Shown here in pieces: positions 26,078 to 34,730 of a stretch of 64,000 nt of DNA. The position numbers and the translations under genes were made by a program. Every line of letters starts with the position of its first letter. Within the stretch, counting starts at the first letter, position 1. The DNA is from Polyangia bacterium (lineage in GTDB: Bacteria > Myxococcota_A > Polyangia > Nannocystales > Nannocystaceae). The notes below the pieces were generated by a model. The model ran no database searches, was not told where the DNA came from, and worked only from the letters and a program-made list of their open reading frames with translations. The DNA lies in contig JAUHWG010000032.1 in assembly GCA_030424595.1 (NCBI GenBank), positions 1 through 64,000 on the forward strand. Direction: 5' to 3'.

Positions 26078-26716
26078 TTAGAAGCGGACGACGAAGCCGC
26101 CTGGGCCGGTGGGGACCGCACCACCGCGGGCGCTGAGATCGTCCATCTGCTCTTCGCGGGCCGCCTGGACCGCGATCCCCGTGATCGCGCCCGCAGAGGC
26201 GGCGATCGCCGCGACGGTCAGCCAGAAGTACCACTTCTTGACGATCCGCTCCTTTGGCTTCGGCGGCGGCGGCCTGTCCTTCGTCGGTCCAGGCTTCGGA
26301 GCGAGGGCTGCGAGGCGGGCAGCTCGGGCCTCGTCGAGCTCCTCACGGTGGGTCGAGTCGGGCTCGTCCAAGGCGGCCCCGCGCGACTCCTCCTGCAGCT
26401 CCTTGATGGTCGCGGTCGCGGTCTCGCGTTCGGAGACCGCGTCCTCGTCGAGCGCCTCGCGGTAGCCGCTCCAGGCCGCGATCGCGGCCTCGTAGTCGCC
26501 GAGCGCGGTCGCGGCCTCGGCCTCCTTGGCCCAATTGGCCGGGCTCGGATCGTCCTCGCGGGCGGCGACGGCGAGCTCGCGAGCTCGGGTCAGGTCACCG
26601 GCTTCGAGCGCGGCCTCCACAGACGAGGCGGAGGCCGCCGGCGCGGCGAGAAGCGGCCGGGGTCCGAGGCAGAGGCCGACGCTGAGGGTCGCGACGAGGA
26701 GGGAGACGCAGGACAT
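26078..26716 (-). CDS. Exported TPR-like protein with C-terminal membrane anchor
   Basis: About 212 residues. N-terminal signal (VSLLVATLSVGLCLGPRPLL), then a TPR-like helical pair (AALEAGDLTRARELAVAARE, ALGDYEAAIAAWSGY) and an acidic, Arg-rich coil. A Pro/Lys linker (PTKDRPPPPKPKERIVKK) leads to one transmembrane segment (WYFWLTVAAIAASAGAITGI) and a short tail. The frame continues upstream to 27172, but that part overlaps the next gene and is not protein-like, so ATG 26716 is chosen. Myxobacteria have many such proteins; function unknown. The 224-base space to 26941 holds no gene. Confidence 0.65.
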   Translation of the reverse strand: MSCVSLLVATLSVGLCLGPRPLLAAPAASASSVEAALEAGDLTRARELAVAAREDDPSPANWAKEAEAATALGDYEAAIAAWSGYREALDEDAVSERETATATIKELQEESRGAALDEPDSTHREELDEARAARLAALAPKPGPTKDRPPPPKPKERIVKKWYFWLTVAAIAASAGAITGIAVQAAREEQMDDLSARGGAVPTGPGGFVVRF

Positions 26717-26940
26717 GCGCCCGCTCGAGCGGCGCTCCGGCGCTCGCGCTCCGTGGCGGCGGGCAGCGAGGGGCTGCGTTCGCCTCAGGGGTGGCGCTTC
26801 ACGATGGAGGGCTCCGGGCTGGAGCGGTCCGCGGAGGAGCGCTTCGGGGTGCTGAGGGCCTACGGTCGAGGGCATCGCCGATTCTCGGGAGCGGAGGATA
26901 ACACCTTCGCTCGTCGCTTGCTCGGCCTTGCTCGGCCCCG

Positions 26941-28251
26941 CTACGCCTCGTCTGCGGCCGCTACGGCCGCGTCCAGGAGGTCCTGGAGCGCAGACGGCAT
27001 GCTCTCCAGGCCGGTCGCGTCCGGGCGGCGGCGGGTGAAGACGAAGCCGCTGCCCTCGTCCCGGCGGTGGCGGTAGCCCATGAGGTGGAAGACGTCGACC
27101 GCCCGCGGCCGCTCGCGGTCGAGGACCATGTGGTCGTTGCGCGTCGGGTCGCGGCGGACGCCCGGCAGCCAATGGACCAGGCGATCGATCCGCGAGCGCC
27201 GCAGGCCCGCCGAGAGCGCGAGCCAGAAGCGCGAGACCTGGCGGGCGAGGAAGTAGCCGTCCTCCCCCTGGGGCTGGTAGCGCGGCAGCATCATCAGCGC
27301 CGCCTCGGGGGTCCGGACGTCGCCATGACTGTCGCTCGCGACCACCTGCGCGTCGCCGACGGGCTGGAAGTTGGCGAAGCCCGGGAGCATCGTGAAGGGC
27401 TCGTCCGCGTCGTGGACGACGTGGCGGTGGCGGATCTCGATCACCGGCGGGAGGCCGCGGGTCACCTCGCGGAGACGTCGCTGGTGGTCGGCGAGGTCCG
27501 GGACGTCGGCCGCGTCGAGGCAGCCCGCGGCGACCAGGGCGATCCAGATCGCGGACTCGTGATTGTCGGCGGTCGCGGGATCATCGTGCTGGCCGCCCTC
27601 GATCGCGACGCCGATATGGCCGAGGTCGCAGAGGAAGCCGAGCATCGACCCATCGATCACCTCCTCGAGGCCGAGGACGACCGGGACCCCCAAGGAGAAG
27701 GCGATCTTGCGGTTGCGGATCACGTCCGCCATGCACGAGAAGGGCGCGCCGTCGCCGGAGGTGCTGTGGAGGTCGATGAAGACCAGGGGCTCCGTGGCGG
27801 CCGCGAGGAGCGGGGCGAAGAGGTGGAGGAGCTCGCGCTGCTCGCGGTCTTCGGGGGTGTCCTTGGCGGGGTCGCGGCTGAGGAGCGCGACCATGTCGTC
27901 CAGGACCCAGCGCCGGTTGAGATCGCGGGCCAAGTACCGCGCGCCCTGGGCGAGGCCAGCCCGGTTGCCGGCGATCCCGGTCAGGGATCCGCGCAGGGGA
28001 GCGTCCTTCGCCGCTAGAGCCGCCAGCACCCGCTGGACGGCGACGATCCCCGCGGGCTCGTTGCCGTGCACCCCGCCGGTGACCATCACCTGCGGCCCGG
28101 GGAGGCCGCGGCTGTAGGTCCCGAGGATGCGGGGCCCGAGGGTGGGGGGGTCGTCGGTCTTCGGGCCGGGGAGCGCGTCCTCTGTCGCCGAGCCGTCAGT
28201 CGCCGAGCTTTGAGTTGCCGAGGTAGTGCTCGAGCAGTTTCGCTGAAACAT
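26941..28251 (-). CDS. AstE/AspA-family zinc hydrolase (M14-like)
   Basis: Protein of 436 residues related to succinylglutamate desuccinylase and aspartoacylase. Zinc ligands: VTGGVHGNEPAG (His62, Glu65) and FIDLHSTSG (His162). RDLNRRW supplies the substrate Arg, and VAIEGGQHDD holds the likely catalytic Glu. Such enzymes cleave N-acyl groups from amino acids or act as carboxypeptidases. The start at ATG 28251 lies within the 3' end of the GCS2-CBS gene (56-base overlap); there is no start codon after that gene's stop that would keep the HGNE motif. The overlap suggests joint expression with the ligase. Confidence 0.8.
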   Translation of the reverse strand: MFQRNCSSTTSATQSSATDGSATEDALPGPKTDDPPTLGPRILGTYSRGLPGPQVMVTGGVHGNEPAGIVAVQRVLAALAAKDAPLRGSLTGIAGNRAGLAQGARYLARDLNRRWVLDDMVALLSRDPAKDTPEDREQRELLHLFAPLLAAATEPLVFIDLHSTSGDGAPFSCMADVIRNRKIAFSLGVPVVLGLEEVIDGSMLGFLCDLGHIGVAIEGGQHDDPATADNHESAIWIALVAAGCLDAADVPDLADHQRRLREVTRGLPPVIEIRHRHVVHDADEPFTMLPGFANFQPVGDAQVVASDSHGDVRTPEAALMMLPRYQPQGEDGYFLARQVSRFWLALSAGLRRSRIDRLVHWLPGVRRDPTRNDHMVLDRERPRAVDVFHLMGYRHRRDEGSGFVFTRRRPDATGLESMPSALQDLLDAAVAAADEA

Positions 28252-30127
28252 CGAAGAGGTCCCGTCCGGTGATGAGCCCCACCAGGCGTTCGCCCTCAAC
28301 TACGGGCATGCAGCTGATCTTGTGCTCCTGCATCAGCTTCATCGCCTCCAGGGTGGGCGTGTCCGGCGAGGCCGTCACCGCCACGGGGCTCATGATCGAG
28401 GATACCACTACCGGCTCCTGCCCCTCACCCGCCGAGTGCATGGCGATGAGCTGGAGGAGGCAGCGGTGGGTGATCATCCCCACGAGATGGCCGCCCTCGT
28501 CCTCGACGGGGACGTGGCGAATGTGCTCCCACTCCATCACGTTGGTCGCCAGATCGACGATGTCGTCGGGGTGGACCGTGAAGAGATCGGTCGACATAAA
28601 TTGACCGATCGTCCGGAAGTCATCGCGCGGATCCTCAGCGCCCTCATTGGCCGATGCCAGCTCCCATTCGTGGACCGGCTTGTCGCCGCGCTGGCGCTGG
28701 ACCAGCCCTGAGACGACGGAGCGATAGGCGTTCTCCGGGCTGGTCGTGCCCTCCATCGACGCTAGAGATTGGAGCACCCAGCGGGCGCCGGTGCGGTTGC
28801 GACGGACCCGCTCCTCGATCGTGCCGAGGTAGCGATCGATGTCGGCGCCGGCGATCTTCGCCCCCTCCAGGCCCGCGCGGGCGTGGGGCAGGAGCTCGTC
28901 GAGGATCAGCTCCGCGGCGGTGTAGGTGCGGTCGCCGATCCAGGAGAACTGGGCCTGGAGTCCGTGGCGCGCCGCCGCGAAGAAGTTGTTCTTCGCGTCG
29001 TCGAAGGCCATCACCTCGTGGATCTTCGGGTGCTCGTCGGCGTAGGAGGCCATCAGACCGAAGAAGAAGGCGGCGTTGGCCATCTCGTCGAGGATGGTCG
29101 GCCCCGCGGGGAGGCTGCGCATCTCGATCCGGAGGTGGGCCTTATCCTCGGAGAAGCCGTAGCAGGGGCGGTTCCAGCGGTAGACCGAGCCGTTGTGCAT
29201 CCGCAGGGCGGAGAGCTTGGGGATCCCGCCGCGGTCGAGCACGGCCATCGGATCCTCGTCGCGGGCGCCGGCGATCATCACCCGGAAGCGGGCGATGTCC
29301 TCGCGGAAGAGATCGAGCACGCCCTCGCGGACCCAGCGATCGCCGAAGTGCACGCGCGGCCGGCCGCCGCGGGCGTGGGCGGTCGCGGTGCGGACGTCGA
29401 TCGACTGCTGGAAGAGGGCGATCCGGGTCTCCATCCACAGGCGATGGCGGAGGAGCACCGGCGAGTTGACCGCGGCGGCGAGGACCGGGGCGCTGACCGC
29501 TTGGGCCAGGTTGTAGAGGCGGGCGAACTCCTCGGGGCCGGTCTGAAAGTGGATCTGAAACGAGGTGTTGCAGGCCTCGAGCATGACGTTGTCGTGCGTC
29601 ATGTCGAGCTCATCGAGGCCCTTGATCTGGACCCGGAACGCGCCCCCGCGGTGCTTCGACATCACCCGGTTGAGCTCGGCGTAGCGGGGGATGGGCGACA
29701 TGTTCGAGAGGTCGAGATCCGCCTTGCGCAGGGTCGGGAGGATGCCGCAGAGCACGACGTCAGCGCCGATCCGCTGGGCCGAGCTGGTCGCGACCAGCAC
29801 CGCGTCGCGGATCTCCGCCTCCATCTCGCTGAGGCAGGTCCCGCCGAATGTCTTCGGGGTCAGGTTAGCCTCGAGGTTGAAGCGGGCGAGCTCGGTCGTC
29901 AGGTAGTCGGCCTCGAGCGAGTCGAGCACCTCCATCGCCACCGGCGCGGGCCGGAGCGACTTGTCGATCAGGAACATCTCCTGCTCGGCGCCGATCCGGC
30001 GGATCCCCGATTCGATGCGCCCCTCCTTGAGCATGCGGTCGAGCGCCTTGACGTCGGCGAGGAGCGCCTTGGTGAAGGCCCTGAGCTCCAGCTCATCCTT
30101 GGCTGTCGATACGCTGTGTTCGCCCAT
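28196..30127 (-). CDS. GCS2-type glutamate-cysteine-ligase-like enzyme fused to two CBS domains
   Basis: Protein of 643 residues. The N-terminal 480 residues belong to the glutamate-cysteine ligase 2 group of carboxylate-amine ligases (IRRIGAEQEMFLID, ARFNLEANLTP, HLRIEMRSLPAGPT, FFFGLMASY). The C-terminal 150 residues form a CBS pair (FMSTDLFTVHPDDIVDLATN, HLVGMITHR, IMSPVAVTASPDTPTLEAMK, ISCMPVVEGERLVGLITGRD). CBS pairs usually bind adenosine nucleotides, so allosteric control by energy state is plausible. The fusion is not the usual architecture of the family. It may ligate an amino acid to a gamma-carboxyl group; the overlapping AstE-like hydrolase could reverse or process the product (inference). 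Confidence 0.85.
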   Translation of the reverse strand: MGEHSVSTAKDELELRAFTKALLADVKALDRMLKEGRIESGIRRIGAEQEMFLIDKSLRPAPVAMEVLDSLEADYLTTELARFNLEANLTPKTFGGTCLSEMEAEIRDAVLVATSSAQRIGADVVLCGILPTLRKADLDLSNMSPIPRYAELNRVMSKHRGGAFRVQIKGLDELDMTHDNVMLEACNTSFQIHFQTGPEEFARLYNLAQAVSAPVLAAAVNSPVLLRHRLWMETRIALFQQSIDVRTATAHARGGRPRVHFGDRWVREGVLDLFREDIARFRVMIAGARDEDPMAVLDRGGIPKLSALRMHNGSVYRWNRPCYGFSEDKAHLRIEMRSLPAGPTILDEMANAAFFFGLMASYADEHPKIHEVMAFDDAKNNFFAAARHGLQAQFSWIGDRTYTAAELILDELLPHARAGLEGAKIAGADIDRYLGTIEERVRRNRTGARWVLQSLASMEGTTSPENAYRSVVSGLVQRQRGDKPVHEWELASANEGAEDPRDDFRTIGQFMSTDLFTVHPDDIVDLATNVMEWEHIRHVPVEDEGGHLVGMITHRCLLQLIAMHSAGEGQEPVVVSSIMSPVAVTASPDTPTLEAMKLMQEHKISCMPVVEGERLVGLITGRDLFDVSAKLLEHYLGNSKLGD

Positions 30128-30224
30128 ATCGTCCTGTTATCAGACGCTATCGAGCTTATCGGCGAACCGCAACAAAGGGGAGCGCGCAGGCTCTGTCGGC
30201 TGCGCCCTCGGAGCGCCCGCCTGC

Positions 30225-31991
30225 CTATCCTTCGTCGTAGATGTCTGTCTTGATCGTCGGCCCATCACCGGGGCTGGGCTGCTTGGTCGCGGGCTTCTTG
30301 GTCGTCGTCGTCGTCTTCGTGGAGGCGGGCTTCTTGGTGGTCGTCTTCGCGGCGGAGGGCTTGTTCACCTCGGCGCTCGGGGCCTCGGCGGTGGACGAGC
30401 CGGGTTCGTCATGGGCCGTCTGGGCGGCTGTCTGGGCGGCTGTCGTGGCAGCGGCTGTCTGGGCGGCTGTCTGGGCGGCTGTCGTGGCAGCGGCTGTCGT
30501 GGCCGCTGCGCCGACATCCGCTGCGGGAGGCGGCGTAGGTTGGGCGGGCATCTCCTCGGTCGTCAGCGACGGGGTGTCGCCCTTCCGCCGGTCGCCCGGG
30601 TTCACCGGATCCGGCGCTGAGCTGGACCTGAGGGCGGCGAAGACCAGCAGCCCCCCGGCGGCCAGGATGAGGACGACGAGCCCCGTACGTCGTCGTCCGG
30701 ATCCAGCGAGCCCTCTCCCCTGGTCTTCAGGCGCGGGAAGGTCGGGCGCGGGAAGGTCGGGCGCGTTGAGGACAGTCGCGGGAGCTGGGCTCGCCCCCGC
30801 GGGCAGGTCGGCGAAGCTCGTCATGATCGGTCGCACCGGCCGAACCGGCCGAGCCGTCTGAAGCGGCCGAAGCGGCCGAAGCGGCCGAACCGTGCCGGGA
30901 TCAGCGCTTGCCGAGACCGGCAGATCGAGCCGTTGGGTCGACGAGTCCGCGGCGCTCAGGGGAGGCACGGTCGCCGCTCCGCTCTCCGCGGCGAGCGGGC
31001 TCATCGGCTCCGGAGGGCCCAGAACGAGGGCGGCGAGGGCCTCCTGCTCGTCCTCCAGGATGGCGCGGAGGCTGGCCGCGACCAGGTCGCCGTCCGCCGG
31101 CCGTAGCTCTGGGTCCTTGGCCAGGAGCGAGAGGGTGAACTCTGCGAGCTTGGCCGGTATCGGCCGACTTGGCGCGGCCTGTCGGGGGTCCAGCGGCGGG
31201 CTGTGGATGTGGTGGCCGACCACCTCCATCATCGTCTCGCCGACGAAGGGGACGTCCCCAGTCAGCATCTCGTAGAGGATGACCCCGAGGCTGTAGAGGT
31301 CTGCGCGGGCGTCGAGGGGTCGGCTCAGGGCGCGCTCGGGCGCGAGGTAGTAGGGCGTGCCGAGGAGGGCGCCCGCCTTGGTCTGGACGCCCGCCTCGCC
31401 CTTGGCCTTGGCGATGCCGAAGTCGAGGATCTTCGGGATCGTCTGCCCGTCGGCTCCGGTCGCGAGGAAGAGGTTCGCCGGCTTGATGTCCCGGTGGATC
31501 ACGCCGACCCGATGGGCGGCGGCGACGGCCGTCGCGATCTCGGCGAGCCAGCCGAGGCGGAGGTCGGCGGGTCCCGGACGCTCCATCGCCTCCTCGAGGC
31601 TCTCGCCGTCTAGGAGCTCCATCACCATGTAGATCCGGCCGTCGGGGAGGGTCGCGCAGTCGAGGACCTCGACGATCCCGGGGTGGCCTATCCGGGTGGT
31701 GAGCAGCGCCTCTTGGCGGAAGCGTTGGACGTTCTCGGCGCTCGTCTGAGCGTCCTTGTGGAGCATCTTCAGGGCGACGCGGCGGCTGAGGAAGCGATGC
31801 TCCGCGGCGTACACGCGACCCATCCCGCCCTCGCCGACGAGGCCGGTGATCTCGTAGCGGCCATCGATGAGGGCGCCGATCGCGAGGGGGGCGTCGTCTT
31901 CATCCTCGACCCCCGCCGAGGTGGTGCCAAACCTGAACGGACGGGTCTTGGCGGGCACATAGGGCGCGGTCGGCCGGGTCCCCGCGGTCAT
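30225..31991 (-). CDS. Ser/Thr protein kinase 1, membrane-anchored
   Basis: Protein of 588 residues. Kinase domain about 45-310: glycine loop VGEGGMGRVYAAEH, VALK lysine, HRDIKPANLFL catalytic loop, DFGIAKAK, GTPYYLAPE. A Pro/Arg linker with RPLRPLRPL and RPVRPVRP repeats follows, then one transmembrane segment (GLVVLILAAGGLLVFAALR). The outer tail is rich in Ala/Thr/Gln (AAQTAAQTAA repeats) and Thr/Lys (KTTTTTKKPATK). All residues needed for activity are present. The promoter region is shared with the divergent gene at 32045. The 97 bases to the GCS2 gene start hold no gene. Confidence 0.9.
   Translation of the reverse strand: MTAGTRPTAPYVPAKTRPFRFGTTSAGVEDEDDAPLAIGALIDGRYEITGLVGEGGMGRVYAAEHRFLSRRVALKMLHKDAQTSAENVQRFRQEALLTTRIGHPGIVEVLDCATLPDGRIYMVMELLDGESLEEAMERPGPADLRLGWLAEIATAVAAAHRVGVIHRDIKPANLFLATGADGQTIPKILDFGIAKAKGEAGVQTKAGALLGTPYYLAPERALSRPLDARADLYSLGVILYEMLTGDVPFVGETMMEVVGHHIHSPPLDPRQAAPSRPIPAKLAEFTLSLLAKDPELRPADGDLVAASLRAILEDEQEALAALVLGPPEPMSPLAAESGAATVPPLSAADSSTQRLDLPVSASADPGTVRPLRPLRPLQTARPVRPVRPIMTSFADLPAGASPAPATVLNAPDLPAPDLPAPEDQGRGLAGSGRRRTGLVVLILAAGGLLVFAALRSSSAPDPVNPGDRRKGDTPSLTTEEMPAQPTPPPAADVGAAATTAAATTAAQTAAQTAAATTAAQTAAQTAHDEPGSSTAEAPSAEVNKPSAAKTTTKKPASTKTTTTTKKPATKQPSPGDGPTIKTDIYDEG
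30418..30495 (-). repeat. Two perfect 39-bp tandem repeats inside kinase 1
   Basis: Units 30418-30456 and 30457-30495 are identical and themselves contain a 12-base subrepeat (GTCTGGGCGGCT twice). They encode the AAQTAAQTAA type tail. In-frame length (39 bases) allows copy-number change without frameshift. Confidence 0.85.
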
Positions 31992-32025
31992 CCGGGGAAC
32001 GGTACCACCGCCCGGTCAGGGGTGC

Positions 32026-32031
32026 TATACG
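32026..32031 (+). promoter_or_regulatory. Candidate -10 element (TATACG) for the 32045 gene
   Basis: TATACG lies 13 bases before ATG 32045, in the 53-base space shared with divergent kinase 1. No Shine-Dalgarno sequence is visible. Confidence 0.35.
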
Positions 32032-32044
32032 GGCGCCCTCAGCT

Positions 32045-32821
32045 ATGGGAACCAAGAAAATCGACGCCCTCGCGGAGCTCCTTGAGCGCACCGGAGGCGA
32101 CGCCGAGCGGCTCGAGGTCGTGCGTCGCACTCAGCGTTTCAAGCGCTCCTGGATCGAGCTCGCAGAGGCCCTCTCGAAGGTCCGCAGCAGCCAGGCCTTC
32201 ACTCGCTGGGGCTACAACGACTTCTACAAGTACTGCGCGGAGGAGCTGACGCTGAAGAAGGCGACGGTCGACAAGCTGACGGTCTCCTTCCACACTCTGC
32301 GCTCGCACGCGCCCGAGGTCCTCGAATGGGACGGGGTCGCCAAGGTCATCCCGAGCTACGACGCGGTCGACTACTTCTCGCGGGCGGTCGGCGAGGTCGA
32401 CAGCCGGAGCGAGCCGAAGAAGCCGACCCCCGAGGGCGAAGAGCCGGACGCAGGGGCGGCTGACGAGGGCGATCCGGAGTCGGACGAGTTCATCCGCGAG
32501 GTCCGCCACGCTGTCTTCGACGAGGGGAAGCCGCTCGCGGAGCTCCGCAAGCGCTTTGATCCGGTGCTCTATCCTCGGCCCAAGGGCGCGGCCAAGCTCG
32601 AGATCGTGCAGAAGGCTTCGGCGGCGGCTCGCCGCCTCGCGGAGCTCCTGCCCGACATCGACGGGCTCGACGACAGGCGGATCCAAAAGCTCGAAGTCGA
32701 GCTCGGGATCCTCCGCCAGGAGCTCGACGCGATCTGTGCTCCGCTCAAGGAGTCGGTCAAGCAGGAGAAGGCGCGGACCAAGAAGAAGCCGCCGCGGCTG
32801 CGGGTCGCGGCGCCTGTCTAG
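32045..32821 (+). CDS. Conserved-looking protein of unknown function with coil-rich C-terminus
   Basis: 258 residues, not recognised. The N-terminal 110 residues contain a helix-rich part (AFTRWGYNDFYKYCAEELTL, KKATVDKLTVSFHTL) that could form a helix-turn-helix. An acidic Pro/Glu/Asp linker follows (EGEEPDAGAADEGDPESDEF), then long charged helices, probably coiled coil, ending in a Lys/Arg-rich tail (KQEKARTKKKPPRLRV). The basic tail and HTH-like start suggest nucleic-acid binding, but this is inference. Divergent from kinase 1. Confidence 0.6.
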   Translation: MGTKKIDALAELLERTGGDAERLEVVRRTQRFKRSWIELAEALSKVRSSQAFTRWGYNDFYKYCAEELTLKKATVDKLTVSFHTLRSHAPEVLEWDGVAKVIPSYDAVDYFSRAVGEVDSRSEPKKPTPEGEEPDAGAADEGDPESDEFIREVRHAVFDEGKPLAELRKRFDPVLYPRPKGAAKLEIVQKASAAARRLAELLPDIDGLDDRRIQKLEVELGILRQELDAICAPLKESVKQEKARTKKKPPRLRVAAPV

Positions 32822-32934
32822 GGGCTCAGACCTCTCCTGCGCTCGCGCCGGGTTCACGTCTCGGCTCCAGCTCTCGGATCCGCGGAGACCTGGGGCGCGA
32901 CCCCGCTCGCGCCCCGGTCGCGGTCTTCGGTCGC

Positions 32935-32940
32935 TATCAT
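32935..32940 (+). promoter_or_regulatory. Candidate -10 element (TATCAT) for the YihY-like gene
   Basis: TATCAT ends ten bases before ATG 32951 and there is no Shine-Dalgarno sequence, so a leader of only a few bases would result. Confidence 0.35.
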
Positions 32941-32950
32941 CCCCGAGCCC

Positions 32951-34498
32951 ATGAGCGCAGACGAAAGCCAACGGCAGACGACCCTGCAGCCCTCAGCGCT
33001 GCGTGTCTGGCTGTCGACGCTCCGGGCCTCCCTCTTCCCGATGACGCCGCAGACCGAGGTCTTCGGCGCCCGTCGCCTCTGGCTGATCGCGACCTACACC
33101 ATCCGTCGTTGGCTCATGGAGGACCGCGGCACAGGCCTCGCGGCGAGCCTCGCCCTCCAGACGATGCTCTCGGTGGTCCCGGTGGCCGGGCTCCTGCTGA
33201 CCGGCGTCGACCTGATGGGCAAGGAGCGGGGCAACGAGTTCCTCCGCGAGATCGCCTACGTGCTGATCCCGGATCCGGCCCGCTCCGAGCGGATGGCCCA
33301 GGCGATCGTCGACCTCGCCCACAACGTCACGGTCGAGCGCCTCGGGGTGGTCGGGTTCTTCGGCGCGCTCGTCATCGCCTCGCTCCTCTTCACGACCCTG
33401 GAGAAGACGCTCAACGTGATCTGGCGGGTCCACCGACGACGCTCGGCCGTCGCTCGCTTCACGATGTTCTACACGCTCGCGACCCTCGGGCCGCTCGTGA
33501 TCTTCTACTCCTTGGCCCAGCCGATCTTCTCAGCGGTCAACGAGATCTCGCTCGAGCTCACGCCGATGCTGACGACCGGCGTGGCGATGATCCTCGTCAA
33601 TCGCTTCATGCCGGCGACGACCGTCCGCTGGCGACCGGCGATCACCGGCGGGGTGATCGCGGCGCTGCTCTTCGAGGTCGGCAAGCGCGGCTTCGCAGCC
33701 TACCTCTCGGTGATCGCCAACTACGAGAGCGTCTACGGCTCGCTGGCGATCCTGCCGGTGTTCACGGTCTGGACCTACGTCTCATGGTTGATCGTTCTCC
33801 TCGGCAGCGAGGTCGCCTACGTGACCCAACACCTGCCGGTGGTCGCCCACGACGGCTATGTCCACCCGAGCGTGCGCAAGTCGGGGGTCGGTGAGGTCGG
33901 CGCGGGCCGGGTCGCGGCGCGCTTGGTCTTGGCGGTCGCGGATCACTTCGATCTCAAGCACAGCGGCTCGACGGTGACGCAGCTCGAGACCCGGTATCAG
34001 ATCGGCCTGGCGCGGATCTCGAACATCGTCGATCGCTTGGTCGAGGCTGGCTATCTCCTGGAGACCAACGCCGAGGAGCCGAGCTACATCCCGGCGCGGC
34101 CGCTCGACCAGATCAAGGTCCGCGACATCTTGGCGCTCTTCGAGGGGGGCGACGTCCCGGGGGTCCGCGACGGCGATCCGCTGGCGTCGATCTACTACCG
34201 CCTCGACGCGCTCAGCGACGACGCGCTCGGCGAGCTCGACTACTCGGAGCTTGTGGCCAACTCGCGCCGTCGCAGGCGGGGTAGCTCGAAGGATCGCGAC
34301 GTCGTCGCGAGCGAGGCTCAGGCCGCGGTTCGGGCTCAGGTCGGGGGCGCGATCGAGGGGTCGACCGAGGCGGACTTGCCCGACGAGGCGGACGAGGCGG
34401 ACGAGGCCGACGAGGCAGGCGAGGCAGGCGAGGCAGGCGAGGCAGGCGAGGCAGGCGAGACAGGCGAGACAGGCGAGGCGGACGCGCTCCCTCGCTAG
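32951..34498 (+). CDS. YihY/UPF0761-type membrane protein with added C-terminal region
   Basis: Protein of 515 residues. The N-terminal 310 residues are the YihY (BrkB-like) membrane domain with about six hydrophobic segments (LGVVGFFGALVIASLLFTTL, VYGSLAILPVFTVWTYVSW, LIVLLGSEVAYV). The family was once called ribonuclease BN but is a membrane protein of unclear role. The next 90 residues look like a winged-helix regulatory domain (VTQLETRYQIGLARISNIVD, RLVEAGYLLE). The tail is a run of Asp/Glu-Ala-Gly triplets encoded by a 9-base tandem repeat. A second YihY protein without these additions lies at 51701. Confidence 0.8.
   Translation: MSADESQRQTTLQPSALRVWLSTLRASLFPMTPQTEVFGARRLWLIATYTIRRWLMEDRGTGLAASLALQTMLSVVPVAGLLLTGVDLMGKERGNEFLREIAYVLIPDPARSERMAQAIVDLAHNVTVERLGVVGFFGALVIASLLFTTLEKTLNVIWRVHRRRSAVARFTMFYTLATLGPLVIFYSLAQPIFSAVNEISLELTPMLTTGVAMILVNRFMPATTVRWRPAITGGVIAALLFEVGKRGFAAYLSVIANYESVYGSLAILPVFTVWTYVSWLIVLLGSEVAYVTQHLPVVAHDGYVHPSVRKSGVGEVGAGRVAARLVLAVADHFDLKHSGSTVTQLETRYQIGLARISNIVDRLVEAGYLLETNAEEPSYIPARPLDQIKVRDILALFEGGDVPGVRDGDPLASIYYRLDALSDDALGELDYSELVANSRRRRRGSSKDRDVVASEAQAAVRAQVGGAIEGSTEADLPDEADEADEADEAGEAGEAGEAGEAGETGETGEADALPR
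34382..34486 (+). repeat. 9-bp tandem repeat encoding an acidic tail
   Basis: About eleven units of GACGAGGCG drifting to GGCGAGGCA, in frame, giving (D/G)EA repeats at the C-terminus of the YihY-like protein. Confidence 0.8.
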
Positions 34499-34569
34499 GA
34501 GCGTCGTGAAGGACGCTCCCCCCGAGGGGCCGTGGTGCAGGTCTCGGCCGAGCTCCGCGTGCGCGCTGG

Positions 34570-34712
34570 ACTTTCGCTTCGGCCGCCTAGCAGCCCGTAG
34601 CGAAAGTACCGTGTGCTCTCGCGCCGCAATCGTCGGCCCTCTTGGCTTCGACGAACCACCGCAAGTTTCGGCGGGGCCGAGAGGGCCGACGAGGGCGAGC
34701 GAGAGCGCGCGG
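34570..34712. repeat. Palindromic dispersed repeat, copy 1
   Basis: Two hairpins in tandem. ACTTTCGCT at 34570-34578 pairs with AGCGAAAGT at 34599-34607. CGTCGGCCCTCTTGGC near 34631 pairs with GCCGAGAGGGCCGACG near 34676, one G:T-type mismatch. The part 34613-34712 is matched by a second copy at 38814-38931: both start GTGCTCTCGCGCCGC and both end GCGCGCGG. No coding frame fits here; the 232-base gap holds only this element. Confidence 0.65.
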
Positions 34713-34730
34713 GACTCTTGCCACGGCCTC

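Noticed and set aside
26717..27172. N-terminal extension of the TPR membrane protein
   Set aside because: Arg/Pro-rich sequence overlapping the AstE-like gene. The signal peptide starts at 26716.
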